DNA of 64,000 nt, taken from the NCBI GenBank assembly GCA_947579605.1, contig OX388329.1:28436693-28500692 (forward strand), read 5' to 3'. Origin of the DNA: Athripsodes cinereus. Taxonomy: Eukaryota > Arthropoda > Insecta > Trichoptera > Leptoceridae. Of the stretch, positions 20,181-31,165 are shown one piece after another; the stretch's first letter is position 1, and every line of letters starts with the position of its first letter. Position numbers and translations under genes: made by a program. A model generated the notes under the pieces. The model saw only the letters and a program-made list of their open reading frames with translations, had not been told where the DNA came from and made no database searches.

Positions 20181-20790
20181 TATTTTCGTGATCGAGATGA
20201 TATTTTTACTGTTTGTTTTTGATAATATCAAAATTTGAACACATTTTATTGTATTTTCAATATTAATAATAAAAAAATCCGAGAGATTCATGTAGAAATT
20301 ATCGATTGAAAAACGCCTTCCGAAATTTCACGATGACTAGCAGAGGTATTTTCAGACAATAGTCTTAGAGGTTACATAAACGATGAAATAAATTTAGTTC
20401 CAAGGATGCTTTAGAAAAATACTATTTTTTTTTAAATTTGGGTTAAATTTAGCTGTAATTTTTTAAATATGCGTAAAAAATTTGATTTGTGGACGTAAAG
20501 AAATTTATATTTTGTTTGGGGCGTGCTGTTTTGTAAATTATTCTAGTTATTAGAATAATTTGATTTACACATGAATTTTACTTATTACAATCGTTGGACA
20601 TGCTCACTATTAAAAACATATAATACCAATCAATTGAAGTACAATGTTTTATAGAAAATTTATGCATTAAGATATTTAAGGTGCAATTCTAATATTTAAC
20701 CCCGCGTTTTGAGCATAGTCTTGGGAAAGTCTAATAAACTCCTATTTTTTTGTATATTTCTACTCCGTACCAACAAAATATAAAGACGTT
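20181..20790. other. No gene recognised
   Basis: AT-rich. TTTTAATATTTAACCCCGCGTTTTGAG near 20690 recalls the 3' UTR at 4265-4280 (AAAACGCGGGATC) but is too short to assign. Confidence 0.45.
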
Positions 20791-20799
20791 TAGGAAGAG

Positions 20800-21145
20800 C
20801 GGGAAAATTCATCGTAAATAAAGATGGAAGAACAAGGATGAATGTAAATAAGTTAAGATGGTTTGGGCACGTGGAAAGAATCAATGACGACAGAATGACT
20901 AAGAAGATATATTTGGCTGAGAGGAATGGTGCTCGGAGACGTGGACGTCCGAGGATGAAATGATAAGATCATTTAAATCAAATCCTACAGGACGGTCAAG
21001 TGTTGAGCACATTGTACAGGAGAACATGCATGAGGAATTGTATGACAGTAACGGAAGCAAAAGATGTATGCAAGGATAGAAGCAAGTGGCGCTCGGTCCT
21101 TTCTGCCTACCCGCGAGGGAAGCGGCGTGATGGTATATATGTATC
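20800..21145 (+). mobile_element. RTE-like LINE (group A) tail, one internal stop
   Basis: Reads NVNKLRWFGHVERINDDRMT and KKIYLAERNGARRRGRPRMK-stop, then a DGQVLSTLYRRTCMRNCMT segment, ending with CTGCCTACCCGCGAGGGAAG and CGGCGTGATGGTATATATG. This is the fullest group A copy on plus and is homologous to 21649-21930 on minus. Confidence 0.85.
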
Positions 21146-21156
21146 TAATTAAAGAT

Positions 21157-21255
21157 TTATTTAATTTTTCCGAACACCTGCCTTTTTTAGGACACTCGCA
21201 AACTTACGGAAAAGAGTTGGCTACCAATTCTTTGCCGGATGCTTCACGGAATATA
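21157..21255 (-). mobile_element. SINE-C 5' part, inverted
   Basis: CGAACACCTGCC, GGACACTCGCAAACTTACGG, ACCAATTCTTTGCCGGATGC and TTCACGGAAT form the inverted 5' half of SINE-C. Confidence 0.75.
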
Positions 21256-21454
21256 ACTTTCCCAAAATGAGCTTATGGATTAAAATGACATTATCCAACA
21301 ATGCAACTTCTTCATTGGAATTGAAATAGCAATTGTTTGAAGGTATGTTATTATTATTCACTCGATTATATGTAAATTAACAGAGTAATGTTGTTTTCTT
21401 CTACTTGTTAAAGAGATGCACTTTGTGAGTTTTGAGACAAAAGGTGCAATAAAC

Positions 21455-21945
21455 TATACTATACTTTACGCTCACGCCATGTCCCAGGAGGGGTAGGCAG
21501 AGAGAACGGAACGCCATATAGATCTATCCTTACATACTTCTTTCGCTTCCTCTACATTCATCCAGTTTCTCATAAATGTACGCCGATTTCTCGTACTCAA
21601 CACGCGTCTGTCCTTAAGAATTTGGTCCACGTGATCAAGCCACGTGGTTCATGGACGTCCGTGCTTCCTCACACCCCTTCTTTCAGATAAATACATCCTC
21701 TTCGTCATCCTTTCATCTTGCATTCGCTCAACATGTCCAAACCATCTCAACTTGTTTACACACATTCTGTCCACAATACTCCTCTCACATCCGCTCATTC
21801 TCCTGATATCCTCATTCTTCACTCTATCTCGCAACGTTTTACCAACCATTCTTCTCAGTGAACGCATCTCCACAGCATTTATTCCACTCTCATCCTTTTT
21901 CAACCACGTCCAAGTTTCGCTTGCATACAATGTGCAATATAATAT
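21455..21945 (-). mobile_element. RTE-like LINE (group A) tail with open 93-codon stretch
   Basis: The minus-strand frame 21930-21649 reads YASETWTWLKKDESGINAVE, MRSLRRMVGKTLRDRVKNED, then VNKLRWFGHVERMQDERMTK: the ETW...K..INA...LRR and WFGHVERM motifs of RTE-like proteins after the RT domain. The tail continues to 21455 with GGCGTGAGCGTAAAGTATAG. Confidence 0.85.
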
Positions 21946-22790
21946 GTTAAAATGTGTTTTATTGTTACATATTGTTCTTATACAAATAATCCATAGTAAT
22001 CGTATGAGAAAGATCTCTTCAGATTTAAACTATTTGACGTAAAGACGAATGCTGATGCACAAAACAGTAGGTGGTGCGAATAATTAACAAAGGTTTAAAT
22101 AATATGTAACCATGTAGATAGATTACTTCTTTATGTTATGTAATACAGAACACCATATCGAAAAATCTAAATCAATGCATTATTCACATCATCTCCTATG
22201 CTATAAAATAAAACAAATTTTATAGTACGAATTAATAAAAAAGTGTAATTTATAAACATACCAATGGTTTCAATTGTAAAAGAATAGTATGGCAGGTTTA
22301 CCGCATTGTTTTATTTTAAAAGAAATTTGATGCGTTAGCGTAGATTAGTGACGAAGCGTCGTTGAATAATAACATCAAATAATGTAATTCAAAGTTGGTA
22401 GAATTCACGTTAGATAAATTTATGGGAAATTCTTACATCTCACAATGAAAGTAGACTCATTATGCGTCTCTGTGGGCAAATCTCTTTAATCAATTTGATT
22501 GTTTTAAGACAACGAATTAATTAGCAGGTACATATTGCAAAAACTTTTTCGCTTAAATTAATTCTATGTGATTCTGTCGAGTGAAGATTTATCTATTTAT
22601 TGTTTACAATTTATAGAATGTGTATTTATGCTTTTGATAAATAATGTAACTACTGAACTTAAATGTCACTTTACATAAAAAAAAGTTCCCAGAACACAAG
22701 AAACCTCCAAAACTTTTCTTTTTTTCTTGTACGAGACTGTTATTTTTATTATTTAAATAAATAAATTTTATTTGACAGTATTTAAACATC
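21946..22790. other. No gene recognised
   Basis: AT-rich spacer without supported features. Confidence 0.5.
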
Positions 22791-22796
22791 TTCTTC

Positions 22797-23045
22797 TTCT
22801 TTCTGTGCCATGTCAGGTCCCCCGACGTTGGCGATCACTCCAGCGAAAACCTCCCAGTCCTGTGCTGCTCTGAACAGGTCATCCATTGTCCTCATTCCGG
22901 TCCACTCTTTAATGTTGCGCAGCCATTACATCTGCTTTCTGCCAACTCCCCATCTCTCCTCTATCTTGCCCTCCAATATAAGGCGGAGGAGACGGTTCTT
23001 CTCTCCACGCAGCACTGACCCAAATATGAGACCTTCCTCACTTTG
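22797..23045 (-). mobile_element. RTE-like LINE (group C) tail with (GAA)n end
   Basis: On minus: CTCCGCCTTATATTGGAGGG, AGAGTGGACCGGAATGAGGA, GACTGGGAGGTTTTCGCTGG and GGACCTGACATGGCACAG, then AAGAAGAAGAAG. Matches the WLRNIREWTG...DRE family at 33400-33640 and 31675-31910. Confidence 0.75.
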
Positions 23046-23264
23046 ACAATCTTAAACATAACACGTCATAAAAATCCACCTTACTGGGCATGAACCCGTA
23101 CGAAGGCATCCCGAATCAGTTTTTAAATTTGTCACAGCGTTTTTTTTAACTTTATTTTCTCCATTCAACTACACAATCCTGTAACACAATACGTACACTC
23201 GCTCACGCACCCACGCATACATCCATACACTCTCACCTATATAACATGTGAATATTACTACTAT

Positions 23265-23395
23265 ACCATCACGGCATATCCCAAAAGGGCCACAAGCGGG
23301 GTAGCCAGCAGACCAGCTGAATGTAATAAACATGTATGTCGTTCTCTCTGTGCAAACAATTAAAAATGACATTCAGGATGGAAAACTTACAGAAT
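23265..23395 (-). mobile_element. SINE-C 3' portion
   Basis: ACTATACCATCACGGCATAT, GGGGTAGCCAGCAGACCAGC and ATTCAGGATGG in inverted SINE-C order. Confidence 0.75.
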
Positions 23396-23454
23396 AGAGT
23401 GACAGAAATATTCGGGTTAATGAGACCTATATAATTTTTCTAATATGCCCTTCT

Positions 23455-23665
23455 TCAGCTTATAGTAGAGAGAAAGATAGAGAGCAGACGGGGTTTGGGC
23501 GTAAAAGAGCATCATGGCTCAAGAATCTGCGGCAGTGGTTTGGAATACCGGATGCAGCAGCAACCCTCATCAGACTGGCCCAGGATCATGAGGAGTTTCA
23601 AGAGATGGTCGCCAACCTCCGCGCTCCGTTAGGAGCGACACGAGAAGAAAAAGAAGAAGAATTTT
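23455..23665 (+). mobile_element. RTE-like LINE (group C) tail
   Basis: Reads GRKRASWLKNLRQWFGIPDA, AATLIRLAQDHEEFQEMVAN and LRAPLGATREEKEEE. The end is GCGACACGAGAAGAAAAAGA, then GAAGAA. Opposite in orientation to the copy at 22797-23045. Confidence 0.8.
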
Positions 23666-24050
23666 TCTAAATGTAAATTGTTTTTTTTAATGAATGTTAC
23701 TAATTTCTATCGAGTGATTGTAAAACGCTGTACAAAAAGTAGAGTGAATTTATTAATATTGTTATTGCATTTGTAACATTAGCCTACATATTACAATGCA
23801 AATGAATTATTAAATAAATAAAAATAAAATTATGCGTTTCACTATTGGTATTATAATATAATTATAGAATATTGTCTGTACTTTTGCAGTAACCTTAAAA
23901 TTATCATGTTTATGGAGTTCTGCATTTCTGAGGAGGCAACGGAAAGGCAAACATCACTAAGGGTAGACTCTATCAATAGACGTGTGAAATTCCCTATGAT
24001 TTGCGAACTCTGGAGAGTGCGTTAAGTTCAGGAGGTGCTATAATTCTTGA
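23666..24050. other. No gene recognised
   Basis: AT-rich; no supported feature. Confidence 0.5.
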
Positions 24051-24095
24051 ATGACCACTTGCGGTGGATTTTTCCACAAAACGGTGCATTTAAAA
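24050..24095 (+). mobile_element. Decayed LINE family II terminal hairpin
   Basis: CTTGCGGTGGATTTTTCCAC followed by AAAACGGTGCATTT. The inner stem GTGGA/TCCAC is perfect; the outer stem is partly lost. Confidence 0.55.
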
Positions 24096-24187
24096 AAAAT
24101 GTGTAGTTATTATGTCGGAACTTTAAACGAGTGGGAGTGAGATAGTTGATGTGATGATTCTATAAAGGATATAGTGCCTTATCTTTT

Positions 24188-24238
24188 GCTTCTTATTAGT
24201 TCTTTTAGTTCAGTGACGTCAAAGAACTAATAAGAAGC
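24188..24238. repeat. Perfect 18-bp hairpin with a CRE-like loop
   Basis: The arms at 24188-24205 and 24221-24238 (GCTTCTTATTAGTTCTTT and complement) enclose 15 nt; the loop edge contains TGACGTCA at 24214-24221. Confidence 0.7.
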
Positions 24239-24651
24239 ACCAAGTACTGTACAAGTACATTCTAGTAGGTAGTATTCTAGTACAGAGTGGTAGATAGATA
24301 GATTGGTGTTAGACCTTTTTAGTGTTTTGTTTTGCTATGAACATTGAAAATGGCGCCAATAAGGACGAAAAAGTATCATTATATATAACTTATATAACGG
24401 TGTTGTAAGTTAGTAGACTTACTTAGTTAAAATATTATCCCTTATGAACGTCTCATAAACATATAAAATAATAATGTAGTAGGTACCTACTGTCGATAGC
24501 AAAATTATTAAAATTTATTGAAATGAAAATCCAAAGCCTGCAAATTATAAAGGCAAATAAAATATTCTCTGAATTTTCTCTTTGTTAGTTACTAAGTATT
24601 GATTTTCATAATCACAAAATTACATAAATGTGCATTTCCTATGTATGTACT

Positions 24652-24740
24652 CTGTATGCATCCTAAATTCTTATTAGTACATGTACTAATTAGTATATGT
24701 ACCCTGTATGCATCCTGTATTCTTATTAGTACATGTACTA
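24652..24740. repeat. Tandem duplication, 52-bp period
   Basis: A 37-bp segment (CTGTATGCATCCT...AGTACATGTACTA) at 24652-24688 recurs at 24704-24740 with two differences. Confidence 0.75.
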
Positions 24741-25139
24741 CATTCATGACTGAATAATTTTGACATGGAAATATTCAGTGAACTAATAGTACTAAAAGAA
24801 CTAGAAGTACGAACTAGTTCCGTAGGACAATTGTACTAGATCAGATCGCTCCCAAAAATGACCGAGCAAGAACAAGCCTATTTTAAAACGAAGAAATCAG
24901 TTTTCGGCGATAATGTTTAAGTCCCGATATCTATAGTGCAAATCTGATTTAGCTGTGTTAAACTTTAAACTGAAAAATTCGGTCACAAAATTTGTTACTA
25001 CAATTTTGCAGTATCCAAAGTATTGCTATTGCTGGGTTTCAACAGTTACATACATCTTCATTTATTTACACTACTGACATCTGTAGAAATTAAAACATTA
25101 ATGTTGTCGACCGAAGGTACTTGTTGGAAGTCCATTTCA

Positions 25140-25278
25140 AGATAATTGAAAAAAAAAACACAATACTTTTTTACTAATCGCCTGATGATGGAGACGAGAG
25201 ACTCCGAATACTAGTGCGCGAAGTTAATAAAGTCATTTGGAAGTTAACTACATATTGTGTTTTTTTTTTCAATTATCT
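25140..25278. mobile_element. MITE-like element with 26-bp perfect terminal repeats
   Basis: It begins AGATAATTG followed by ten A and CACAATA, and ends with the exact complement. The interior holds CCTGATGATGGAGACGAGAG and ACTCCGAATAC. The left flank (25100-25139) resembles 6735-6775. Confidence 0.8.
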
Positions 25279-25844
25279 GTAGAAATTTATTTTAATTATA
25301 AAAAATGCAAGGCAACGAAGAGAGCGCAACCAAAATGGTGATTCTAGTATATTAAAATCACAGGAAAAGGTGGATAAAGTGCAAAATGCGGAAGAGTAGA
25401 AAATTTATTTCTCATCATTATAGATCTAAATGGTTGTCATAGAAAAATAAGAATGAAAAAATCGTATCATAGCCTAACAGGTATTGTATATACCTGACCG
25501 GGCAACACTTAATCAAGATAAACATATTAATTTGATGATAGTTATTCATGATATATGAGTATGTTAGAACGCATGGAGCAGACATAACAATAGCTTTATA
25601 TAGTGCATACCTAAATTAGTAATTATCATCACTAATTATTTACTATAGGCACCTAGTTATAATCACGGAATTAAACAATAGCGCACGCTGTATTAAAAAT
25701 AGAAATATAAATCGAGCATGTAAATTAGGGTGGATCAAGATTGTATGGAGAAAAATAAAGTTTGAGTTTTCATTCGGACACGTCGCGTAAAAGGGAACAA
25801 ATGACGTTTTAAATACACTCGTAAAATAAATTTTCTTTTCCAAT

Positions 25845-26217
25845 CTATACCATCACATCATCAAAAAATGAAGACCCAGGGTGGTGGCAAATCTCGTCAC
25901 CGAATTTAAGATGTAAAATACCCACTTTTCTATTTTATTTTTAGTGTGCACTAACTGAAATAGGAACTTTCTAATTTTATTCAGTGCACATTGGTATTCT
26001 ATAAACTCTATGAAATATCATATGAAATACGAATTTTAGTTCAAGCAACCTTAAGTGACCTTATTATAAAATTTTGGAACGTTCTTGTTTTAGTTTGAAT
26101 CAATATAGAAAAGAGAGTATTGTCTTTATTTTTCGAACGCATACCTTTTACAGGAAACTTAGAACTATACGGAAAAGATTGAAGAACCAATTCTTTGCAA
26201 GGTCCTCCACGAAATAA
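25845..26217 (-). mobile_element. SINE-C copy split by about 200 bp of other sequence
   Basis: The 3' half (TATACCATCACATCATC, GGTGGCAAATCTCGTCACC, GAATTTAAGATGTAAAATA) is at 25845-25925. The 5' half (TTTTACAGGAAACTTAGAAC, ACCAATTCTTTGCAAGG, CCACGAAAT) is at 26145-26217. The intervening 25935-26125 is not SINE-C. Confidence 0.6.
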
Positions 26218-26792
26218 AATAAATAAACGGATAAAACTATTTTAACATTTTTCCCAATAAATAAAAAAAAATGATCCACCCTAACATGTCTTGGTATTAA
26301 TGCATGTATTTGTTTTAATCAGTTCAAGAACCGTATCAAATGCATACGCTTCTCATTGGCTACTATTAGAAAAAATGTTTACTTAAATTTAATATAATTT
26401 ATGAATGAATAATTTTCTACTATTTACAAACCCAGACCAATGTATCCATATGACGCATATCGGAATTTTTCTTCTTAAGGTTCACACATACGAGTTCTTT
26501 TGTTTTTATGATAGACTGAAAATAAAGTAGAGTTCAACAGTCAGTCATTCGACCAGTCAGCAACAAATTTTTAGAATATTTACTAATTTTTTTATTGTTT
26601 AACTGGATTTGGGTGCAGATGACAAAACCAATTCGTAAGCGTTGGGACACCTTTCTCACTTCTTCCGATTAGATTCTACACCATGTTGCATTGTGTAGAC
26701 ATGGTTCTCCAATCGAGGTTTCTGATTGGTCAAATACAAAATATTGACTTTTCTAATGTTTTGTAATTAACACTGTGGAATTCCATATTTAT

Positions 26793-27014
26793 TATTAATT
26801 TATGCAAAATAAAAGAAACATAGTATTTTCCACTCAAATAACTGTATGTATTTACATAGTTATTACGTTTTCGGAACTACTTGTTCCATCATCAGGTAAT
26901 ACAAATATATTATGTTATAGCATACAAATAACAGGATATTTATTGATGATGGAACAAGTAGTTCCGAAAACGTTAAAACTAAATACAGTCTTTTATTTTA
27001 TGCATAAATTAATA
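26793..27014. mobile_element. Foldback element with two nested inverted repeats
   Basis: The outer arms start TATTAATTTATGCAAAATAA; the inner 29-bp arms at 26866-26894 and 26944-26972 are exact complements (CGTTTTCGGAACTACTTG...). Read outward from the centre, the inner arms give (C/T)TGATGATGGAACAAG...CCGAAAACG. Confidence 0.8.
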
Positions 27015-28044
27015 ATACATACATAATATTGTATCAATGTTCAAATTTGGCATGAAATTAAATCAATGATTAACTACTGTGACCAATCCGCATTAAAAAA
27101 TGTATTATTTAAAATTGCTTATAGTAATAATAATAATGTAAAAAAATCAAGATTAATGAAGTTATGTAAGTTTTCGATAATAATGAATGATCCATGGATC
27201 ATCGAGTGTTGGAGATAATAATCTCATAAAAATTATTTAGTCGAAATGCGCATTTGTATGTTCGTTTGCTTTAATGTTCATTATAGATATAAACCATCTT
27301 GCTTAATAGATAATAATTATGTTTGAGAAGTGTAACGTTATCTGACGTTTGCGCTCAAACTGACTATTTTAGTGTCATTTTCCCATGCCAATGGGGGGTG
27401 CTTTAAAGCAGATTTTTTTTTAAATATTATTGCAATATAACTCGTTTTATTGTTCTGAAATTTTTCATTAGTCTTATTATAACATAGTAGTGTGCGCTGT
27501 CCAGCTGCAGCTACGCATTTCATAACCGCTCCTGAAAATAATTCGATTTTACGAAAGAAACCGGTCCAACAGTGCTGAACTTTCTTGTGCACGCTAACAT
27601 TACAAAACCGCGCAGTTTTTGCATTTTATCATCTCTTAATCTTTATCAAAACTCGAAACAAATTAAAATTAATATTCATTACTGTTGATTGTCTCTCCAA
27701 AATTTTAACAAGTCATCATTTTGTGTAACATTCTCGCATCTATTGCCAAAACACGTGTCAAAAAAACCGACCCCTTCCAGGAATCACTCTGTTGTCTCAA
27801 GTGTCGAGGTTTAGTGATCAGTGTATGTCCGGTAGTGTAACAGAGAAGGATAACAACACCACCTAATCACAACAACACAGCGGGTGAAAGAGACAATAAC
27901 ATCACTTTGTCTCAGGGTTGTATACTTACTGTTATATTATTGCATGATATTATCCTATGTATATGCATGTAGCTTGATCTGTGTGAATTGACTGTGCATT
28001 TCTTATTATGTTATGTATAGTATGTACGGGCAGGACAATCTAGA
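27015..28044. other. No gene recognised; probable 5' UTR of the intact LINE at its right end
   Basis: 27338-27592 holds an 84-codon minus frame without known motif. From about 27730 onward the base composition becomes less AT-rich and probably belongs to the LINE 5' UTR; the exact element start cannot be fixed from one copy. Confidence 0.4.
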
Positions 28045-31000
28045 ATGCACATTTGCTACACAAAAGAGGAACTTCTCGCACTAGATAAGCGACACAGCAA
28101 TACTAATAAACTTCTCACTGCTATACCCGAACAACTTCTCCGAACATCCCAAACCACCAATTTAAAAAAACGTTATCGAGGATGTAGAGCCGGTAGTCAC
28201 GTTAAAAATAAAACCAAAGCCCCACGCCATCTCCCAAAATCAACATGTTTCAGGATTGGCCATTGGAATGCCAGGTCGATCAGTAACAAGGTTGAAGATA
28301 TTCATAATATCTTCGGCGAACACCATCTTCATCTACTAACACTCAACGAAACATGGCATGACAGCAGTGACTCTACTTCTATTAACGCGATACGAAATCA
28401 CGGATACAAAGTGTTAGACAAAGCCAGACTCCGGGATCTTGCAAAAGACTACTCTACTTCCACCAACCACGGCGGAGTGGCAATTGTCCTCAAACCAGAG
28501 GTGCACATTTCAAAAATCTCTGACCTCGGATCATATAAAACATTTGAGTATATAGGCTGTAAAGTGTCTCTCAATGGGACGTCACTCATAGTAATAACAG
28601 TCTATAGACCGGGCTCATGTACTCCCACTAAAGATTTTTTTCTAGAACTCTCTTCAATCCTAGGGTCAACTTTGTCTTACCAAATACCCATTCTAATTAC
28701 CGGTGACTTTAATATACACGTGGAAAGGCAACATGATCCATACTCCGAAAATATTAAAAAGCTGCTATCCGATGCAAATCTTGTCCAACACATCACTTCT
28801 CCTACTCATGACGCAGGGGGAACTCTTGACCTCCTAATTACATGCAATAAAATAGCTCCTGCAGCTGTAAGTACAGTTGACATCGGCTTGTCTGATCACC
28901 GACTTCTAACGAGTGACTTCAACATCACTATTCCAGCTCCACTATATAAAACCATCACCAGTAGAAGCTGGAAGGACTTCAATTCCGAAGAATTCCACAC
29001 CCGACTTCGGAAATCTACAATATGCTGCTCTAACACTCAAACCTTCAAAGATGTTGAAGAAATCACAGAGCAGCTAAATAGAACACTCATCAGTCTGGTA
29101 GATGAGCTCGTCCCAATTACTACAAAGACAGTCCGAGTTCGTGGCCCCAAATATCTTTGGTTCGACAACGAATGTAGATTGAAAAAAACTGAAGTCCGTA
29201 GACTCGAGAGACAATACAGACGCCAGAAGTCTACATTATCCAGAACAACATGGATCACAGCCCAAAAAACGTACAAAAATCTGACCAATTTAAAGAAATC
29301 CAACTTCTGGAAACAAAAGATCGAATCCCACAAAGGTCAACCTAATAAACTGTGGAGCGACTTTCGAACTGTCATGGAAATCCCAAAACCCACACTTCCA
29401 CCAATTATAACTGCAGAACAATTCAAATCAGCTTTCGCACATAAACTGCAAGCTATTTCGTCATCTCTTCCTCCGCTAAATGACAGTCTCCACGTAGAGA
29501 CAAGAAACTGTACAGCCACTTTAGCAAAATTTGAAACCATGACTGAATTGGACCTACGAAGGACAATCAACAACTGCCCTAATAAACAATGTGAGCTGGA
29601 TCCCATTCCCACCTGGCTGCTTAAGGATTCATTGAACACTCTTTATCCCATTATCGCTCGCATTTTTTACCTCTCCCTATCACAAGGAATAGTACCATGC
29701 TTATGGAAGCTATCTCAAGTCACTCCAGTACTAAAAAAGAGCACATTAGACAACAACGATCCCTGTAACTACAGACCTATCTCCAACTTACCTTTCCTGT
29801 CAAAAGTACTCGAACGCGTGGTCGCATCTCAACTAACAACCTATCTTGAGAACAACGGTCTACATCAGAAACATCAATTCGCCTACAGGAAGCATCACTC
29901 TACTGAAACTGCCCTCACGAGTCTTGTCTCGGACCTGATAGGGGGCGTGGCTCACGGAGACATAGCTCTTGTAACAATTCTCGACATGAGTGCGGCGTTT
30001 GACACCGTTGACCACAGCATACTCCTGACCTGTCTGGAAGTTGAGTATGGTCTTTGTGGAAGTGCACTGAGTTGGCTTCGCTCCTACCTGACCGCAAGAA
30101 ACTGGTCACTAAAAGCGAGTCAAAGCAGAACTTGTGAATCAACAGTTAATCAGGGAGTACCTCAGGGTTCTGTCCTGGGTCCAATTCTGTTCACCCTCTA
30201 CATCGGATATATCGACAGTATGCTAGAAAAAACAGACTTTCGTAGCTATGCTTACGCGGATGACAGAATTTTGATCGGTTTTTGCAAACCTGATCAGAAA
30301 AATTATCTCAAGGCCCGGACCGTAGAATGTATAACAAACTTATCTAATCTAATGGCAAAGAGACGTCTGAAGCTGAATCCAGCTAAAACGGAATTCTTAT
30401 GGGTCGCATCACCTGGCCGACAACATCTCTTGGATATAGATCCCATCTCGATAGCCGACACGGATATTCTACCGTCCAGTAAAGTCTCGATACTTGGGGC
30501 ACGAATCGATAGCGCACTGTCTATGGAATCCCAAATCTCAAAGACGGTGAGCTCTGCATTTTACCACATCCGCGAAATACGCTCCGTGTCGAAAAACCTC
30601 ACTCCTGATAGCATAAAAACATTAATCTCTGCTTTTGTAATCTCTAGACTTGACTACTGCAATATACTATATGTAGGACTGCCGCAAATTCAACTGAATC
30701 GTCTACAAATGGCATTCAATAGCGCTGCAAGGCTTATTTTCCGCGAAGATAAGGGTTGCCACATCACACCTTTGCTGGAAAAGTTACACTGGTTAAGAGC
30801 AGGTGAAAGGGTTCAATACAAACTGTGCCTTATAGTCTACAAAGCTTTGAACAAAATGGCACCTCAGTCACTTTCTGAACTCTGTGTTCTCAAAACACCT
30901 GCAAGTAGACCTCTACGCTCAGCTAAGACATCCACCAACATGCTGGACGAAAACAACAGAGCAAACAAGTCCTGCTTCTATGATAGGGCTTTCGGCGTCG

Positions 31001-31116
31001 CAGGACCCGTCATTTGGAACCGACTCCCCGAGGACCTCCGTAAAAACCAGCCGATTACAACGTTCAGGAGCAAGCTGAAGACTTCGCTCTTCCAACATAG
31101 TTTCCCGCGCCCTTGA
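28045..31116 (+). CDS. Intact CR1/L2-lineage LINE ORF: endonuclease and reverse transcriptase
   Basis: A single 1023-codon frame without stops or frameshifts. Roughly residues 70-300 form an APE-type endonuclease (FRIGHWNARSISNK; ITGDFNIHV; GLSDHRLL). Roughly 500-800 form the reverse transcriptase: LKDSLNTLYP region, YRPISNLPFLSKVLERV, FAYRKHHSTETALTSL, motif A LDMSAAFDTVDHS, motif B QGVPQGSVLGPILF, catalytic YADD (SYAYADDRIL). The C-terminus carries HITPLLEKLHWLRAGERVQY and AGPVIWNRLP, typical of CR1/L2-lineage elements. The protein would nick target DNA and copy its own RNA there. The first Met is chosen as the longest start; no ORF1 was seen. The stop codon (31114-31116) lies inside the terminal hairpin. 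Truncated relatives of the same family lie at 49866-49941 and 40323-40375. All visible catalytic motifs are present, so it may be recently active. Confidence 0.93.
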   Translation: MHICYTKEELLALDKRHSNTNKLLTAIPEQLLRTSQTTNLKKRYRGCRAGSHVKNKTKAPRHLPKSTCFRIGHWNARSISNKVEDIHNIFGEHHLHLLTLNETWHDSSDSTSINAIRNHGYKVLDKARLRDLAKDYSTSTNHGGVAIVLKPEVHISKISDLGSYKTFEYIGCKVSLNGTSLIVITVYRPGSCTPTKDFFLELSSILGSTLSYQIPILITGDFNIHVERQHDPYSENIKKLLSDANLVQHITSPTHDAGGTLDLLITCNKIAPAAVSTVDIGLSDHRLLTSDFNITIPAPLYKTITSRSWKDFNSEEFHTRLRKSTICCSNTQTFKDVEEITEQLNRTLISLVDELVPITTKTVRVRGPKYLWFDNECRLKKTEVRRLERQYRRQKSTLSRTTWITAQKTYKNLTNLKKSNFWKQKIESHKGQPNKLWSDFRTVMEIPKPTLPPIITAEQFKSAFAHKLQAISSSLPPLNDSLHVETRNCTATLAKFETMTELDLRRTINNCPNKQCELDPIPTWLLKDSLNTLYPIIARIFYLSLSQGIVPCLWKLSQVTPVLKKSTLDNNDPCNYRPISNLPFLSKVLERVVASQLTTYLENNGLHQKHQFAYRKHHSTETALTSLVSDLIGGVAHGDIALVTILDMSAAFDTVDHSILLTCLEVEYGLCGSALSWLRSYLTARNWSLKASQSRTCESTVNQGVPQGSVLGPILFTLYIGYIDSMLEKTDFRSYAYADDRILIGFCKPDQKNYLKARTVECITNLSNLMAKRRLKLNPAKTEFLWVASPGRQHLLDIDPISIADTDILPSSKVSILGARIDSALSMESQISKTVSSAFYHIREIRSVSKNLTPDSIKTLISAFVISRLDYCNILYVGLPQIQLNRLQMAFNSAARLIFREDKGCHITPLLEKLHWLRAGERVQYKLCLIVYKALNKMAPQSLSELCVLKTPASRPLRSAKTSTNMLDENNRANKSCFYDRAFGVAGPVIWNRLPEDLRKNQPITTFRSKLKTSLFQHSFPRP

Positions 31117-31165
31117 GATGGATACTTCATTAAACGGCGCCGAATAAATCATCCAATATAATAAT
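31107..31165 (+). other. LINE family I terminal hairpin and (TAA)n tail
   Basis: GCGCC pairs with GGCGC around CTTGAG and an inner ATG...CAT stem, followed by GAATAAATCATCC and (AAT)n at about 31159-31177. The TGA at 31114-31116 inside CCTTGAG ends the LINE frame. Confidence 0.8.

Noticed and set aside
27960..28020. Resemblance of the intact LINE's upstream region to the SINE-B end (AGCTTGATCTGTGTGAATTG)
   Set aside because: Only about 20 bases and no neighbouring similarity; could be chance or an old SINE scrap.
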